DNA of 50,251 bases from NCBI RefSeq assembly GCF_002195995.1, contig NZ_NHON01000045.1, forward strand, positions 1 to 50,251, given 5' to 3'. Of this stretch, positions 43,125-50,251 are shown one piece after another; position 1 is the stretch's first letter; each line of letters begins with the position of its first letter. The notes beneath the pieces are model-generated. The model did no database searches. It was not told the DNA's origin and saw nothing but the letters and a program-made list of their open reading frames with translations. Source of the stretch: Inquilinus limosus (GTDB lineage Bacteria; Pseudomonadota; Alphaproteobacteria; DSM-16000; Inquilinaceae). The position numbers were made by a program, and so were the translations under genes.

Positions 43125-43493
43125 ATGATCGACCGGGTGCTTCTGATCGGGGCCGGGCTGCACGGCATGGTGGCGGTGGCGATGGGCGCCTTCGCCGCGC
43201 ATGGCATGGCCGACGCGGCGCCGGAGCGGCTGGGCTGGGTGCACACCGGGGCGCAGTACCAGCTGGTCCATGCCGCCGCCCTGCTGGCCCTGGCCCTGCT
43301 GGGTGCGCCGGGCGCGCTGCGCTGGGCCGGCTGGGCCTTCCTGGCCGGCGCCGTGATCTTCTCCGGCACGCTCTATCTGATGGCCTTCGGCGCGCCGCGC
43401 TGGTTCGGCGCCATCACCCCGATCGGCGGCGTGCTGATGATCCTGGGCTGGGGCCTGGCCGTGCTGGCCGCCTTCCGCCTGGCGGAAAGCTGA
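43125..43493 (+). CDS. DUF423 small membrane protein
   Basis: 122 aa with four membrane helices. GLHGMVAVAMGAFAAHG, TGAQYQLVHAAALLALALL and TPIGGVLMILGWGLA match the DUF423 (YgdD-like) family, conserved inner-membrane proteins of unknown role. ATG 43125 follows CGGGGAGAACGGG, so its ribosome site lies at the end of a GGGGAGA-type repeat segment. TusA-like gene follows after 45 bp. Confidence 0.93.
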   Translation: MIDRVLLIGAGLHGMVAVAMGAFAAHGMADAAPERLGWVHTGAQYQLVHAAALLALALLGAPGALRWAGWAFLAGAVIFSGTLYLMAFGAPRWFGAITPIGGVLMILGWGLAVLAAFRLAES

Positions 43494-43538
43494 GGCCGGA
43501 GCCGTTGGCTGCGGCCGCGACCCGCGCTAGGGTTCGCC

Positions 43539-43769
43539 ATGGCTGATTTGGATCTCGACGCGCGCGACCTGATCTGCCCGATGCCGGTCCTGAAGGCGCG
43601 CAAGGCGCTGCAGGGGCTGGCGCCGGGCCAAGTGCTGGACGTGCTAGCCACCGACGCCGCGGCGCGCAAGGACTTCCCGGCCTTCTGCGACGCCACCGGC
43701 CATGTCCTGGTCGCAGTGACCGACGAACCGGACGGCGCCACCCGCTACAGCATCCGCAAGGCAGGATAG
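43539..43769 (+). CDS. TusA-family sulfurtransferase
   Basis: 76 aa, full length for the family. LICPMPVLKARKALQ holds the active Cys13 in the CPxP motif, and DVLATDAAARKDFPAFC follows. TusA proteins carry a persulfide for tRNA thiolation, cofactor synthesis or sulfur oxidation; which one cannot be told here, since no partner genes are nearby. The next gene starts 3 bp later, implying co-transcription. Confidence 0.94.
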   Translation: MADLDLDARDLICPMPVLKARKALQGLAPGQVLDVLATDAAARKDFPAFCDATGHVLVAVTDEPDGATRYSIRKAG

Positions 43770-43772
43770 GGC

Positions 43773-44702
43773 ATGGACACGCTGCTCTTCACCCATCCGG
43801 CCTGCATCGGCCACGACACCGGCCCAGGCCATCCGGAGCGGCCGGACCGGCTGCGGGCGGTGCTGACGGCGCTGGAGGATGAGAGCTTCGCCCTGCTGCA
43901 GCGGCGCGAGGCGCCGGAGGCGACGATCGAGCAGATCGCCCTGGCCCATCCCGACGCCTTCGTCCGCCGCCTGCTGGCCGCGGTGCCGGAGGACGGGCTA
44001 CAGCCGATCGACGCCGACACGGTGCTGTCGCCGGGGTCCGGCGCCGCCGCGCTGCGGGCGGCCGGGGCCGGCTGCGCCGCGGTCGACGCGGTGCTGGCGG
44101 GGGAGGCGCGCAACGCCTTCTGCGCCGTGCGGCCGCCCGGCCACCATGCCGAGGCGACGCGGGCCATGGGATTCTGCCTGTTCAACAGCGTCGCCATCGC
44201 CGCCATGCACGCCCGGCTGGCGCATGGGCTGCAGCGGATCGCGGTGGTCGATTTCGACGTCCATCACGGCAACGGCACCCAGGACATCTTCTGGTCCGAG
44301 CCCGACCTGTTCTACGCCTCGACCCACCAGTCGCCGCTGTATCCCGGCACCGGGTCGGAGGACGAGACCGGCGTCGCCGGCAACATCCTGAACGCGCCGC
44401 TGCCGCCGATGTCGGGCGGGGTCGAGTTCCGCCGGGCGATGGAACGCATCGTGCTGCCCGCGGTCGACGCCTTCGCGCCGGAGCTGCTGCTGATCTCCGC
44501 CGGCTTCGACGCCCATGCCCGCGACCCGCTGGCCCATCTCGAGCTGCATGAGGGCGATTTCGCCTGGGCGACGCTGGAGCTGATGCGCCTGGCAGACCGG
44601 CATTGCGGCGGCCGCGTGGTCTCGACGCTGGAGGGCGGCTACGACCTGCGCGCCCTCGCCCTCTCCACCGCCGCCCATGTGCACACGCTGATGACCGGCT
44701 GA
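43773..44702 (+). CDS. Histone deacetylase-family hydrolase (AcuC/acetoin utilisation type)
   Basis: 309 aa. GPGHPERPDRLRAV, PPGHHA (121-126), VVDFDVHHGNGTQDIF with zinc ligands D162 and H164, GFDAHARDPL with the third ligand D246, and the C-terminal EGGYDL with the catalytic Tyr are all conserved. Bacterial members deacetylate acetyl-CoA synthetase, polyamines or other acyl-amines. Active-site residues are complete, so it should be a working zinc amidohydrolase. It lies 3 bp after the TusA-like gene. Confidence 0.95.
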   Translation: MDTLLFTHPACIGHDTGPGHPERPDRLRAVLTALEDESFALLQRREAPEATIEQIALAHPDAFVRRLLAAVPEDGLQPIDADTVLSPGSGAAALRAAGAGCAAVDAVLAGEARNAFCAVRPPGHHAEATRAMGFCLFNSVAIAAMHARLAHGLQRIAVVDFDVHHGNGTQDIFWSEPDLFYASTHQSPLYPGTGSEDETGVAGNILNAPLPPMSGGVEFRRAMERIVLPAVDAFAPELLLISAGFDAHARDPLAHLELHEGDFAWATLELMRLADRHCGGRVVSTLEGGYDLRALALSTAAHVHTLMTG

Positions 44703-44708
44703 GGCCGG

Positions 44709-45323
44709 CTATCGCGCGGGCGCCGTGACCCACAGCGCCCGCGCCTCCTCCTCGCCCGCGGCGATCGCGGCGTGGCCGATGCGGGCGTCGAAATACACGG
44801 CGTCGCCCGGGTCGAGATCGACCGGGCCGAAATGCTCGGTGAACAGCGTCACCCGCCCGGCGATGACATAGAGGAAGTCGTCGCTGTCGTGGCGCTCCCA
44901 GTCCTCGAAGGCATCCAAGGAGCGGGCTCGGAGCGTGACCTCCGAGGCCAGGAAGGGCGCATCCTTCAGCCCGCCGCCGAAGGGACGCAGGCGGTAGTTC
45001 GGCATCTCGGTCGCCGTCCCCTCCCCCGCCCGCACCACGATGCGGCGGCCGCGCAGGGGCGAATCGGCTGGGCCGAACAGCCCCGCGAGCTCGATCCCGA
45101 AGCCGCGCGCGAGCTTCTGCATCGCCTGGAAGGTCGGGGACATCTCGCCGCGCTCGATCTTCGACAGCGCCGAGCGCGACAGGCCGGTGCGGCCGGCGGC
45201 CTCCTCCAGCGTCCAGCCCCGCGCGGCCCGCAGCCGGCGCGCGGTCTCCGCCAGGTCGATCTCCGGCACCGGGCCGGAAGGGCCGCCATGCTCCGGCGCC
45301 CGCCGCACATCCATCTTCGGCAT
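44709..45323 (-). CDS. XRE-family regulator with cupin domain
   Basis: 204 aa; ATG 45321-45323. HTH_3 at about residues 24-78 (LRAARGWTLEEAAGRTGLSR, SALSKIERGEMSPTFQAMQKLA), then a cupin_2 barrel near 125-200 (DDFLYVIAGRVTLFTEHFG, DLDPGDAVYFDARIGHAAI). Such regulators sense a small ligand through the cupin. The gene converges with the HDAC-like gene (6 bp apart) and diverges from the quinone oxidoreductase with a palindrome at 45387-45412, its likely site. Confidence 0.94.
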   Translation of the reverse strand: MPKMDVRRAPEHGGPSGPVPEIDLAETARRLRAARGWTLEEAAGRTGLSRSALSKIERGEMSPTFQAMQKLARGFGIELAGLFGPADSPLRGRRIVVRAGEGTATEMPNYRLRPFGGGLKDAPFLASEVTLRARSLDAFEDWERHDSDDFLYVIAGRVTLFTEHFGPVDLDPGDAVYFDARIGHAAIAAGEEEARALWVTAPAR

Positions 45324-45386
45324 GGTCCCGTCCTTGTCTGCCCCCGCTTCTCCGGCGATCGCCGCGGCCCGTCAAGCCACCTTTCC

Positions 45387-45412
45387 ACTATGATGGAAAT
45401 TTCCATTATAGT
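45387..45412. promoter_or_regulatory. Near-perfect 26-bp palindrome (operator) between xre-cupin and oxidoreductase genes
   Basis: ACTATGATGGAAA and TTTCCATTATAGT are inverse half-sites with one mismatch (45387-45399 / 45400-45412) and no spacer. AT-rich in a GC-rich setting, 42 bp before the oxidoreductase ATG and 64 bp before the regulator ATG. It probably covers both promoters and is bound by the XRE-cupin protein. Confidence 0.8.
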
Positions 45413-45453
45413 AGACAAACCACCCTCATCATCGGCCGTGGAAGGGCAGGATC

Positions 45454-46428
45454 ATGGAAGCACTGGTGTTCGAGCGGTTCGGCAGCCCCGAGGTGCTGGA
45501 GGTCCGCACCCTGCCCGACCCGCCGGTGCCGCCGGGCCATATCCAGTTGGCGCTGCGCGCGGCCGGGCTGAACTTCGCCGATCTGCACCGCCGTCGCGGC
45601 AACTACCGCTTGGCCGGGGCGGCGCCGCATATCGCCGGCTATGAGGGCGCGGGCGAGGTGGTGGCGCTGGGCGACGGGGTCGAGGGCGTCCGCCTCGGCG
45701 ACCGCATCGGCTTCGCCGACGTGCCCTTCGCCAACGCGACGCGCGTGACCGTGCCGGTCGAGCGTGCGATCCCGCTGCCGGACGACATCGGCTTCCGCGA
45801 GGCCGCGGCGATCCTGCTGCAGGGGCTGACGGCCCAGTATCTGGTGGCGGACAGCGCCCCGGTCCGCGCCGGGGCACGGGTGCTGGTCCATGCCGCGGCG
45901 GGCGGGGTCGGGCAGTTGCTGGTGCAGATGGCCAGGCGGCGCGGCGCCCGGGTGATCGCCCTGGCCTCGACGCCGGAGAAGGCGGCGCTGGCCGTGGCGC
46001 GGGGTGCGGAGCACGGGCTGACCTATGAAGGGGATTGGGTGGCGGCGGTGCGGCGGCTCAGCGATGGCGGGGTCGACATCGCCTATGATTCGGTCGGCAC
46101 GACGCTGGCGGGCAGCCTGGCCACCACCCGGCCGCGCGGCACGGTGGTGGCCTACGGCACCGCGGGCGGCGATCCGCCGGCGATCGATCCGCGGCTGTTG
46201 ATGGAGCAGTCGAAGGCGGTGGTCGGCGGCGACCTGTGGGACCATCTCGACAGCCGCGCCGGCCGACTGGCCCGCGCCGCGGCGCTGTTCGCCGCACTGC
46301 GGGCCGGCGAGATCGCCCTGCCCGAGATCGAGGTGTTCCCGCTGTCGCGCGGCGCCGACGCGCATCGCCGGCTGGAGAGCCGCACCGTCACCGGCAAGAT
46401 CGTGCTGGTGCCGGACGGACTGGATTGA
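45454..46428 (+). CDS. Quinone oxidoreductase-like zinc-independent MDR protein
   Basis: 324 aa. QOR group of the medium-chain dehydrogenases: MEALVFERFGSPEVLEV, AGLNFADLHRRRGNY, HIAGYEGAGEVVALGDGV, and the NADPH motif LVHAAAGGVGQLLVQMARRRGARVIA. No zinc-ligand cysteines are present. It should reduce quinones or alkenals with NADPH. Divergent from the XRE-cupin regulator across the palindrome at 45387, which implies regulated, perhaps substrate-induced, expression. Confidence 0.95.
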   Translation: MEALVFERFGSPEVLEVRTLPDPPVPPGHIQLALRAAGLNFADLHRRRGNYRLAGAAPHIAGYEGAGEVVALGDGVEGVRLGDRIGFADVPFANATRVTVPVERAIPLPDDIGFREAAAILLQGLTAQYLVADSAPVRAGARVLVHAAAGGVGQLLVQMARRRGARVIALASTPEKAALAVARGAEHGLTYEGDWVAAVRRLSDGGVDIAYDSVGTTLAGSLATTRPRGTVVAYGTAGGDPPAIDPRLLMEQSKAVVGGDLWDHLDSRAGRLARAAALFAALRAGEIALPEIEVFPLSRGADAHRRLESRTVTGKIVLVPDGLD

Positions 46429-46454
46429 GGCGGCGGCTCGGGCGCCCATTCCTC

Positions 46455-46488
46455 GCCGTCATTGCGAGCGTAGCGAAGCAATGACGGC
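46455..46488. repeat. Short palindromic element, same family as 11893-11987
   Basis: GCCGTCATTGC (46455-46465) and GCAATGACGGC (46478-46488) are perfect 11-bp inverses; between them GAGCGTAGCGAA adds a weak inner pairing. The CCGTCATTGCGAG arm differs by one base from the outer arm CCGTCATGGCGAG of the long element at 11893. The motif GTCATTGCGAGCG...CGAAGCAAT is a familiar dispersed bacterial repeat. Confidence 0.85.
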
Positions 46489-46538
46489 ATAGGAGGCTGA
46501 GAAAGCCGGAGCGGAAGAGGTCCCTGCGCCCGCCGGCG

Positions 46539-46823
46539 TCAGCCCAGCGCCGCTGCGATCTCCGCCCATTCCTGCTCGAGGCTGACCTGGGACATCGGCC
46601 GGCCGGCGCGGCGATACCAGTAGCCGGCATTGCCGAGATCGCCTTCCTTGCGGTGCAGATAGGCATGGGCCCAGGCGGCGTCGGCGCCGTCCTCGGAATC
46701 GACGCAGCCATGCGCCCGGTCCCAGTCGCCCTTGGCGTCCCACCACAAGGCGGCGAGCGGTGGCGACAGGGTCGCGGGCGGCTGGTCCTGGTCGAGGGTG
46801 CGCCTGAGGGCGGGGACATCCAT
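46539..46823 (-). CDS. Small conserved alphaproteobacterial protein of unknown function
   Basis: 94 aa from ATG 46821-46823 with CCGGAGAGGCCGACCG upstream; the longer frame to 46928 begins with a Cys-rich, unlikely leader. The sequence LWWDAKGDWDRAHGCVD, AWAHAYLHRKEGDLGNAGYW and YRRAGRP recalls small, mostly helical alphaproteobacterial proteins seen near heme/iron or general housekeeping genes. I do not know a function. It is monocistronic, with rpsU upstream on the same strand. Confidence 0.8.
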   Translation of the reverse strand: MDVPALRRTLDQDQPPATLSPPLAALWWDAKGDWDRAHGCVDSEDGADAAWAHAYLHRKEGDLGNAGYWYRRAGRPMSQVSLEQEWAEIAAALG

Positions 46824-47000
46824 CGGTCGGCCTCTCCGGTCGGACGGGGCGCGGTGCCCCGAAGTCGGGATCACCGCACAGCCCGGCGCCGGGCACAAGC
46901 CGGAGATGGAGCCGCAGCAACGAAACAAGGGGCCATAAGGCCCCTGGTCTCATCCGTCGGTACGATCAGGCCCGGGACCGTACGGCCCCGGCGAGCCGGA

Positions 47001-47204
47001 TCAGTAGCCCTGGATCTGCAGCCGCTTGCGCAGCGCCTTGCGCTGGCGGCGGACGGCTTCGGCTTCCTCGCGGATGCGGCGCTCGGACGGCTTCTCGTAG
47101 TTCCGACGCTGCTTCATCTCGCGAAAGATGCCTTCGCGCTGCATACGCTTCTTGAGGACGCGCAGCGCCTGATCGATGTTGTTGTCGCGGACGAGCACCT
47201 GCAT
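47001..47204 (-). CDS. rpsU: 30S ribosomal protein S21
   Basis: 67 aa. [40 protein letters not shown] and [16 protein letters not shown] are the S21 signature, with the basic C-terminal helix. S21 sits at the 30S platform near the anti-Shine-Dalgarno. AAAGGCC precedes the ATG (47202-47204). A short basic ORF lies 46 bp upstream on the same strand and may share its transcript. Confidence 0.98.
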   Translation of the reverse strand: MQVLVRDNNIDQALRVLKKRMQREGIFREMKQRRNYEKPSERRIREEAEAVRRQRKALRKRLQIQGY

Positions 47205-47250
47205 CGGGCAAAGGCCTTTTCACTAAACGGGTCGGGCGGGGTTACGCCTT

Positions 47251-47397
47251 TCAGCCGAGAATGTCGAGAACGATTCGACGAATCTCGGCGCGGGACAGCT
47301 CTGCCTTGTGCGCCGGCTGCCGCAGCGGGGTGGTTGCCAGCCGCTGCATCGGGCGACGCGGGCGGCGGCGGAAGGTCTTGGTCTGTACGGTCTTCAT
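47251..47397 (-). CDS. Short basic ORF upstream of rpsU (48 aa)
   Basis: 48 aa from ATG 47395-47397, ending 46 bp before rpsU on the same strand. It starts MKTVQTKTFRRRPRRPMQRL and ends with an Arg/Ile helix (AEIRRIVLDILG). Ten or so arginines give it a high charge, as in nucleic-acid-binding or ribosome-associated peptides. The ribosome site is weak. I do not recognise the family; it could be a leader peptide or a chance ORF. Confidence 0.4.
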   Translation of the reverse strand: MKTVQTKTFRRRPRRPMQRLATTPLRQPAHKAELSRAEIRRIVLDILG

Positions 47398-47732
47398 CTC
47401 TGTATCTTTACTCTCTGGGCCCTTGGGGCCTCGTTGCACGCAATATCGCTTAAACCGCGACACCAAGCCATCGGCCTGCCCGTCCCGGCGCAAAGCACGA
47501 TCGACAGGCGAAGCGCCCGTCTTATCGTTCGGATCATGGTTGGGAGGGGGATCCGGGCCCGTTCCCACGGAACGGCGCGGATCGTGTCGAAACCGATCTC
47601 GACGCTCCATATGGGGCAACCGCCGGCGGATTGCAACCCGCGGGGACGAAAAACACCCGGCGGGCGGAGGTGACAGCCGGCCGGGCCATGCCCACATCGA
47701 CAGGATATCGGCGGCTGACACGGGGGGCATCC
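47398..47732. other. 335-bp divergent intergenic region
   Basis: Between the short basic ORF/rpsU transcript (minus) and the DUF1194 gene (plus), so both promoters should lie here. The part near 47400-47450 is the most AT-rich and may hold the rpsU promoter. I see no repeat or RNA gene. Confidence 0.4.
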
Positions 47733-48548
47733 ATGCGCTTCGGCTTCGTCGGACTCGGCCTGCTTCTCGTGCTGTTCCTGCCGGTCGCCTCCGCGGCCGC
47801 CCAGGACCAGCCGGTCGATCTCGAGCTGGTGCTCGCCGTCGACGTCTCGCGCTCGATGGACGAGGACGAGCAGGCGCTGCAGCGGGACGGCTACGTCACC
47901 GCCCTCACCCACCCCGAGGTGATCGACGCCATCACCTCCGGCGTCCAGGGCCGCATCGCCATCATCTATGTCGAATGGGCCGGCCCCGGCTCGCAATCCA
48001 TCATCCTGCCCTGGCGGCTGATCGACGGCGCCGCGGCGGCGCGGGCGGCGGCGGCCGAGCTGTCCCAGACCTCCGGCACGCTGACCCGGCGCGGCACCTC
48101 GATCTCCGGCGCGCTCTTGTTCACCGCCGCGCTGTTCGACAACAACGGCTTCGACGGCATCCGCCGCGCCATCGACATCTCCGGCGACGGGCCGAACAAT
48201 GCCGGCTGGCCGGTGTCGGGCGCACGCCAGATGGCACTGGCCAAGGGCATCACCATCAACGGCCTGCCGGTGATCCTGAAGCGCGGCGGCTTCGGCGGGC
48301 TGCCGGAGCCCGAGATGCTGGACGCCTATTATCGCGACTGCGTGATCGGCGGCCCCGGCGCCTTCACCGTGCCGGTGCGCAGCACCGCGCAGTTCGCCGA
48401 CGCGATCCGGCGCAAGCTGGTGCTGGAGATCGCGGGCCGGACGCCGGAGGCGACGCCTGCCGCCTTCATCCCCGTCCAGGCCGGCGGCACCGACTGCATG
48501 ATCGGCGAGAAGACCCGGCCGCGCTGGCTGGACCTGGACGAGCGATGA
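47733..48548 (+). CDS. Secreted DUF1194 (von Willebrand A-like) protein
   Basis: 271 aa from ATG 47733. Signal peptide residues 1-24 (GFVGLGLLLVLFLPVASAAAQ). LELVLAVDVSRSMDEDEQ carries a MIDAS-type DxSxS metal site, GRIAIIYVEWAGPGSQ follows, and RRAIDISGDGPNN is the second VWA-like acidic patch. The family is mainly alphaproteobacterial, of unknown function; a periplasmic, metal-dependent adhesion or sensing role is possible. Monocistronic. Confidence 0.94.
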   Translation: MRFGFVGLGLLLVLFLPVASAAAQDQPVDLELVLAVDVSRSMDEDEQALQRDGYVTALTHPEVIDAITSGVQGRIAIIYVEWAGPGSQSIILPWRLIDGAAAARAAAAELSQTSGTLTRRGTSISGALLFTAALFDNNGFDGIRRAIDISGDGPNNAGWPVSGARQMALAKGITINGLPVILKRGGFGGLPEPEMLDAYYRDCVIGGPGAFTVPVRSTAQFADAIRRKLVLEIAGRTPEATPAAFIPVQAGGTDCMIGEKTRPRWLDLDER

Positions 48549-48625
48549 GCCATGAAAAAGCTCCCTCCCGGAGGCCGGGAGGGAGCCGATGACGCCGGCC
48601 GGGGCCGGCATCGCAAGGCCGCCGG

Positions 48626-48958
48626 TCAGCGGCCGCCGCCGCCCAGCGACTGCAGCACGGTGAGCAGCGAGGTCAGGTTGTCGGCGACGCCGGTCTGACC
48701 GACCTTCTCGGTGGCACCGGCGACCGAGGTGGTGTCGAGGCTGTAGATCTGCATCACGCCCTGGTTCGCCGCCGCCTGGGCCAGCGTGTTCTGCTGCTGC
48801 TGCGCCGCGACGGCATTCTCGAACAGGATGCCGGTCGAATGCGCCATGGTCTGGAACAGCGTGCCCATGGCCATGGCCGGGGCTTCGCCCACGACCTTGA
48901 CGTTGGACTGGGTGACGGCGTCGGTGACCATCGGGTTGACGGTAACGGGATCTGCCAT
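48626..48958 (-). CDS. RebB-family R-body protein
   Basis: 110 aa from ATG 48956-48958; a longer frame to 49000 adds a charged leader. The start MADPVTVNPMVTDAVTQSNV, then GEAPAMAMGTLFQTMAHSTG and LFENAVAAQQQQNTLAQAA followed by VMQIYSLD, is the RebB (PF11747) pattern: small, Ala/Gln-rich, amphipathic, known to assemble into R bodies. R bodies are coiled proteinaceous ribbons that unroll on a pH drop and can act as membrane-breaking devices. It is the last gene of a minus-strand cluster that continues past the window edge. The Gly-rich tail (LGGGGR) is normal. Confidence 0.88.
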   Translation of the reverse strand: MADPVTVNPMVTDAVTQSNVKVVGEAPAMAMGTLFQTMAHSTGILFENAVAAQQQQNTLAQAAANQGVMQIYSLDTTSVAGATEKVGQTGVADNLTSLLTVLQSLGGGGR

Positions 48959-49064
48959 GTCCGTACTCCTGGGTTGATCTCGCGAAGGCGACGCCTTCAC
49001 GCATGGGAAAGGACGCCGGGGCCGGGGAGTTGTGAAACCGACCCCGAAGAATTCACAGGCCCGA

Positions 49065-49709
49065 TCACCGCATCAGCCGGCCGCGCGGCTCGGCCGGCGG
49101 CGGCGGCGCGGCCGTCGCGCTGTTGATGATCCCGGCCAGCTGCGCCCGCAGCGGCGCCAGCCGCTCGTCGACGCGGCGCTCGACCTCGCGCTCGATCACC
49201 CGGCGCAGCGCCTCGGTGATCTGCGGCAGCAGGAACTGCGCCTTGGGCGACAGCGCCGCGGGCGTCGTGCCCGCGGGCGCGACGGCGGGGACGGCCGCCG
49301 GCGTCGTCGCCGGCGCGGCCGCCTGCAGCTGCGACAGCACCCCGCTGCCGGAGCGGGAAATCGTCTCCAGCGCGCCGGGGTCGCTGAACAGGGCGACCAG
49401 GGCGTCGTTCTCCTCCGCCAGCGACCGGGTCAGCCGGCGGGCGGTGGCGGTGATCGCGTCGATCACCTGGCGGGTGGCGGCGAGATCCTCCTGGGTCTCG
49501 GCCGCCACCTCCTTCTGGCGCTCGGTGGTGCCGGCCGCGCGGGCCAGCAGGCCGGGCAGGAAACGGCGAAGCCCGCCGTAATCCGCCTGGGCCGAGTCGA
49601 CCTCGGCCCCGGACCGGACCAGGCGGGCCAGCAGCCCCTCGGCGCCGCCGAGGGCCTCGGGGCCGGCATCAGCGCCGGTGGCCCCGGAACCTCCCTTTGC
49701 ATCGGTCAT
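49065..49709 (-). CDS. Helical/coiled-coil protein of the reb cluster, unknown function
   Basis: 214 aa from ATG 49707-49709 with GAGGAGAGATGCG upstream. Long helical stretches (residues 22-110: GLLARLVRSGAEVDSAQADY, TRQVIDAITATARRLTRSLA) and an Ala/Pro-rich hinge, then ITEALRRVIEREVERRVDERL, a basic helical C-terminus. No enzyme motif. It sits between the RebB-family gene and a Cys-rich protein gene with which it overlaps by 41 bp, so it is probably part of the R-body machinery (chaperone, scaffold or regulator). Function unknown. Confidence 0.75.
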   Translation of the reverse strand: MTDAKGGSGATGADAGPEALGGAEGLLARLVRSGAEVDSAQADYGGLRRFLPGLLARAAGTTERQKEVAAETQEDLAATRQVIDAITATARRLTRSLAEENDALVALFSDPGALETISRSGSGVLSQLQAAAPATTPAAVPAVAPAGTTPAALSPKAQFLLPQITEALRRVIEREVERRVDERLAPLRAQLAGIINSATAAPPPPAEPRGRLMR

Positions 49710-50016
49710 CGCATCTCTCCTCACCACGGAAGAACTCGTCGGCCTCGCCGGCCGCAATCGGCCGGCCGCACTGCTCGCAGCAGGGGACCGGGTCGCCGGC
49801 GCCCCCGGCCGCCGCGGCGCCGCTCTCGGCCGCGACCACCCCGGCGGCATGGCGCAGCGCGGACTGCGCCTGCGTCAGGTGCTGCACCAAAGGCGGATAC
49901 CAGCCGGTGCCGGCCCGCGGCCGCTCGGCATCGGTCAGCGCCGAGGCCCATTGCCGCAGATAATTGGCCAGCACCACGTCCAGCTCCTCGCGGATGTAGT
50001 CGACGTCGCGGTCCAT
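49669..50016 (-). CDS. Small Cys-rich (zinc-ribbon-like) protein of the reb cluster
   Basis: 115 aa from ATG 50014-50016 with CGAAAGGACATCCG upstream. The first ~75 residues are helical (MDRDVDYIREELDVVLANYL). The C-terminus carries CCEQCGRPI...ERCDDRCKGRF, a CxxC...CxxxC arrangement that should bind zinc. Its 3' end overlaps the downstream helical-protein gene by 41 bp, so both are co-transcribed. I do not recognise the family. Confidence 0.75.
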   Translation of the reverse strand: MDRDVDYIREELDVVLANYLRQWASALTDAERPRAGTGWYPPLVQHLTQAQSALRHAAGVVAAESGAAAAGGAGDPVPCCEQCGRPIAAGEADEFFRGEERCDDRCKGRFRGHRR

Positions 50017-50064
50017 CGGATGTCCTTTCGCTTGCCCGAGGCCTGGAACGAACGGCGCCGCCGG

Positions 50065-50251
50065 TCAGCCGCGGCCGAGCGTGCCCAGCAGCACGGCCGC
50101 CCGCTGGAGGGTCCTGAGCTGGTCGGCGGAGATCCCGAGCGCCCGCCCCCGGCCGGATGCGGGCTGCGGGGCGCCCCCGGCCGCGGGGTCCGGACCGGCC
50201 GGAGCGATGGCGGGCATGGCGCCGGGGAGCGCGCCCGCGAGCCCCCCGGCC
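50065..50251 (-). CDS. C-terminal part of an ORF running off the window, reb cluster
   Basis: Frame open from the window edge to TGA at 50065-50067 on the minus strand; 62 residues are visible. The sequence is Ala/Gly/Pro-rich, then helical at the end (ISADQLRTLQRAAVLLGTLG). The gene ends about 48 bp before the Cys-rich protein gene, same direction, so it belongs to the same cluster. Too little is visible for a family call; an internal ATG at 50217 could be a start for a 50-aa product, but lacks a ribosome site. Confidence 0.45.
   Translation of the reverse strand, partial: AGGLAGALPGAMPAIAPAGPDPAAGGAPQPASGRGRALGISADQLRTLQRAAVLLGTLGRG

Overview
The window is about 50 kb of high-GC DNA (roughly 70 % by eye) with almost no non-coding slack. 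Gene content points to an alphaproteobacterium, probably Rhodospirillales: a mitofilin-like protein followed by HemY, rpsU, xfp-ackA, a DUF1194 protein, an R-body (RebB-family) gene, and alphaproteobacterial-style intergenic palindromes. The order assignment is inference from gene content; no rRNA gene or other taxonomic marker is present. I saw no phage, insertion sequence or CRISPR array.

Layout. 1-2740: end of a heme-biosynthesis neighbourhood (mitofilin-like fragment, hemY) and a tRNA-Thr(CGU). 2887-5827: a DUF4910 aminopeptidase-like protein divergent from a polytopic membrane protein resembling a polysaccharide polymerase, an outlier of the polysaccharide locus. 6104-11850: metabolic island with phosphoketolase plus acetate kinase, then an orphan peptide/oligosaccharide-type ABC solute-binding protein behind a hairpin-rich leader. 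12019-30968: a large surface-polysaccharide locus. Its left part holds two tandem dehydratase/reductase pairs (an unusual 4,6-dehydratase plus a reductase; RmlC-RmlB-RmlD) with 4-bp overlaps and several TTG starts, a secreted protein of unknown function and an O-acyltransferase. A minus-strand operon encodes two GT2 enzymes, Wzz and an O-antigen polymerase/ligase. A divergent plus-strand series encodes GalE, a Wzx-type flippase, a TylF-type methyltransferase, a pyruvyl transferase and two GT2 enzymes. Together these could build, polymerise and export a rhamnose- or deoxyhexose-containing, pyruvylated, methylated and acylated polysaccharide. No RmlA (nucleotidyltransferase) is present.

31056-34761: a LOG-family phosphoribohydrolase and the molybdate transporter modABC, with a hairpin-rich modA-modB spacer. 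34866-36901: an operon of an RclC/YkgB-like DUF417 membrane protein and an AhpD-like protein, divergent from an AraC regulator, resembling an oxidant-response module. 36895-39763: a secreted GH3 glycosidase divergent from a TetR regulator with a clear palindromic operator between them. 39994-42992: a hydroxyproline-catabolism module (FCD-type GntR regulator, FAD oxidase, 4-hydroxyproline epimerase). 43125-44702: DUF423, TusA-like and histone-deacetylase-like proteins. 44709-46428: an XRE-cupin regulator divergent from a quinone oxidoreductase around a near-perfect palindrome. 46539-48548: a small conserved protein, ribosomal protein S21 with a short basic ORF upstream, and a secreted DUF1194 (VWA-like) protein. 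48626-50251: the edge of an R-body (reb) cluster on the minus strand: a RebB-family protein, a helical protein, a Cys-rich mini zinc-binding protein and an ORF running off the window.

The strongest leads are the reb cluster edge, the RHM-like (UDP-glucose dehydratase-type) enzyme paired with a reductase, the two size classes of one palindromic repeat family, and several very clean operator palindromes beside their likely regulators.
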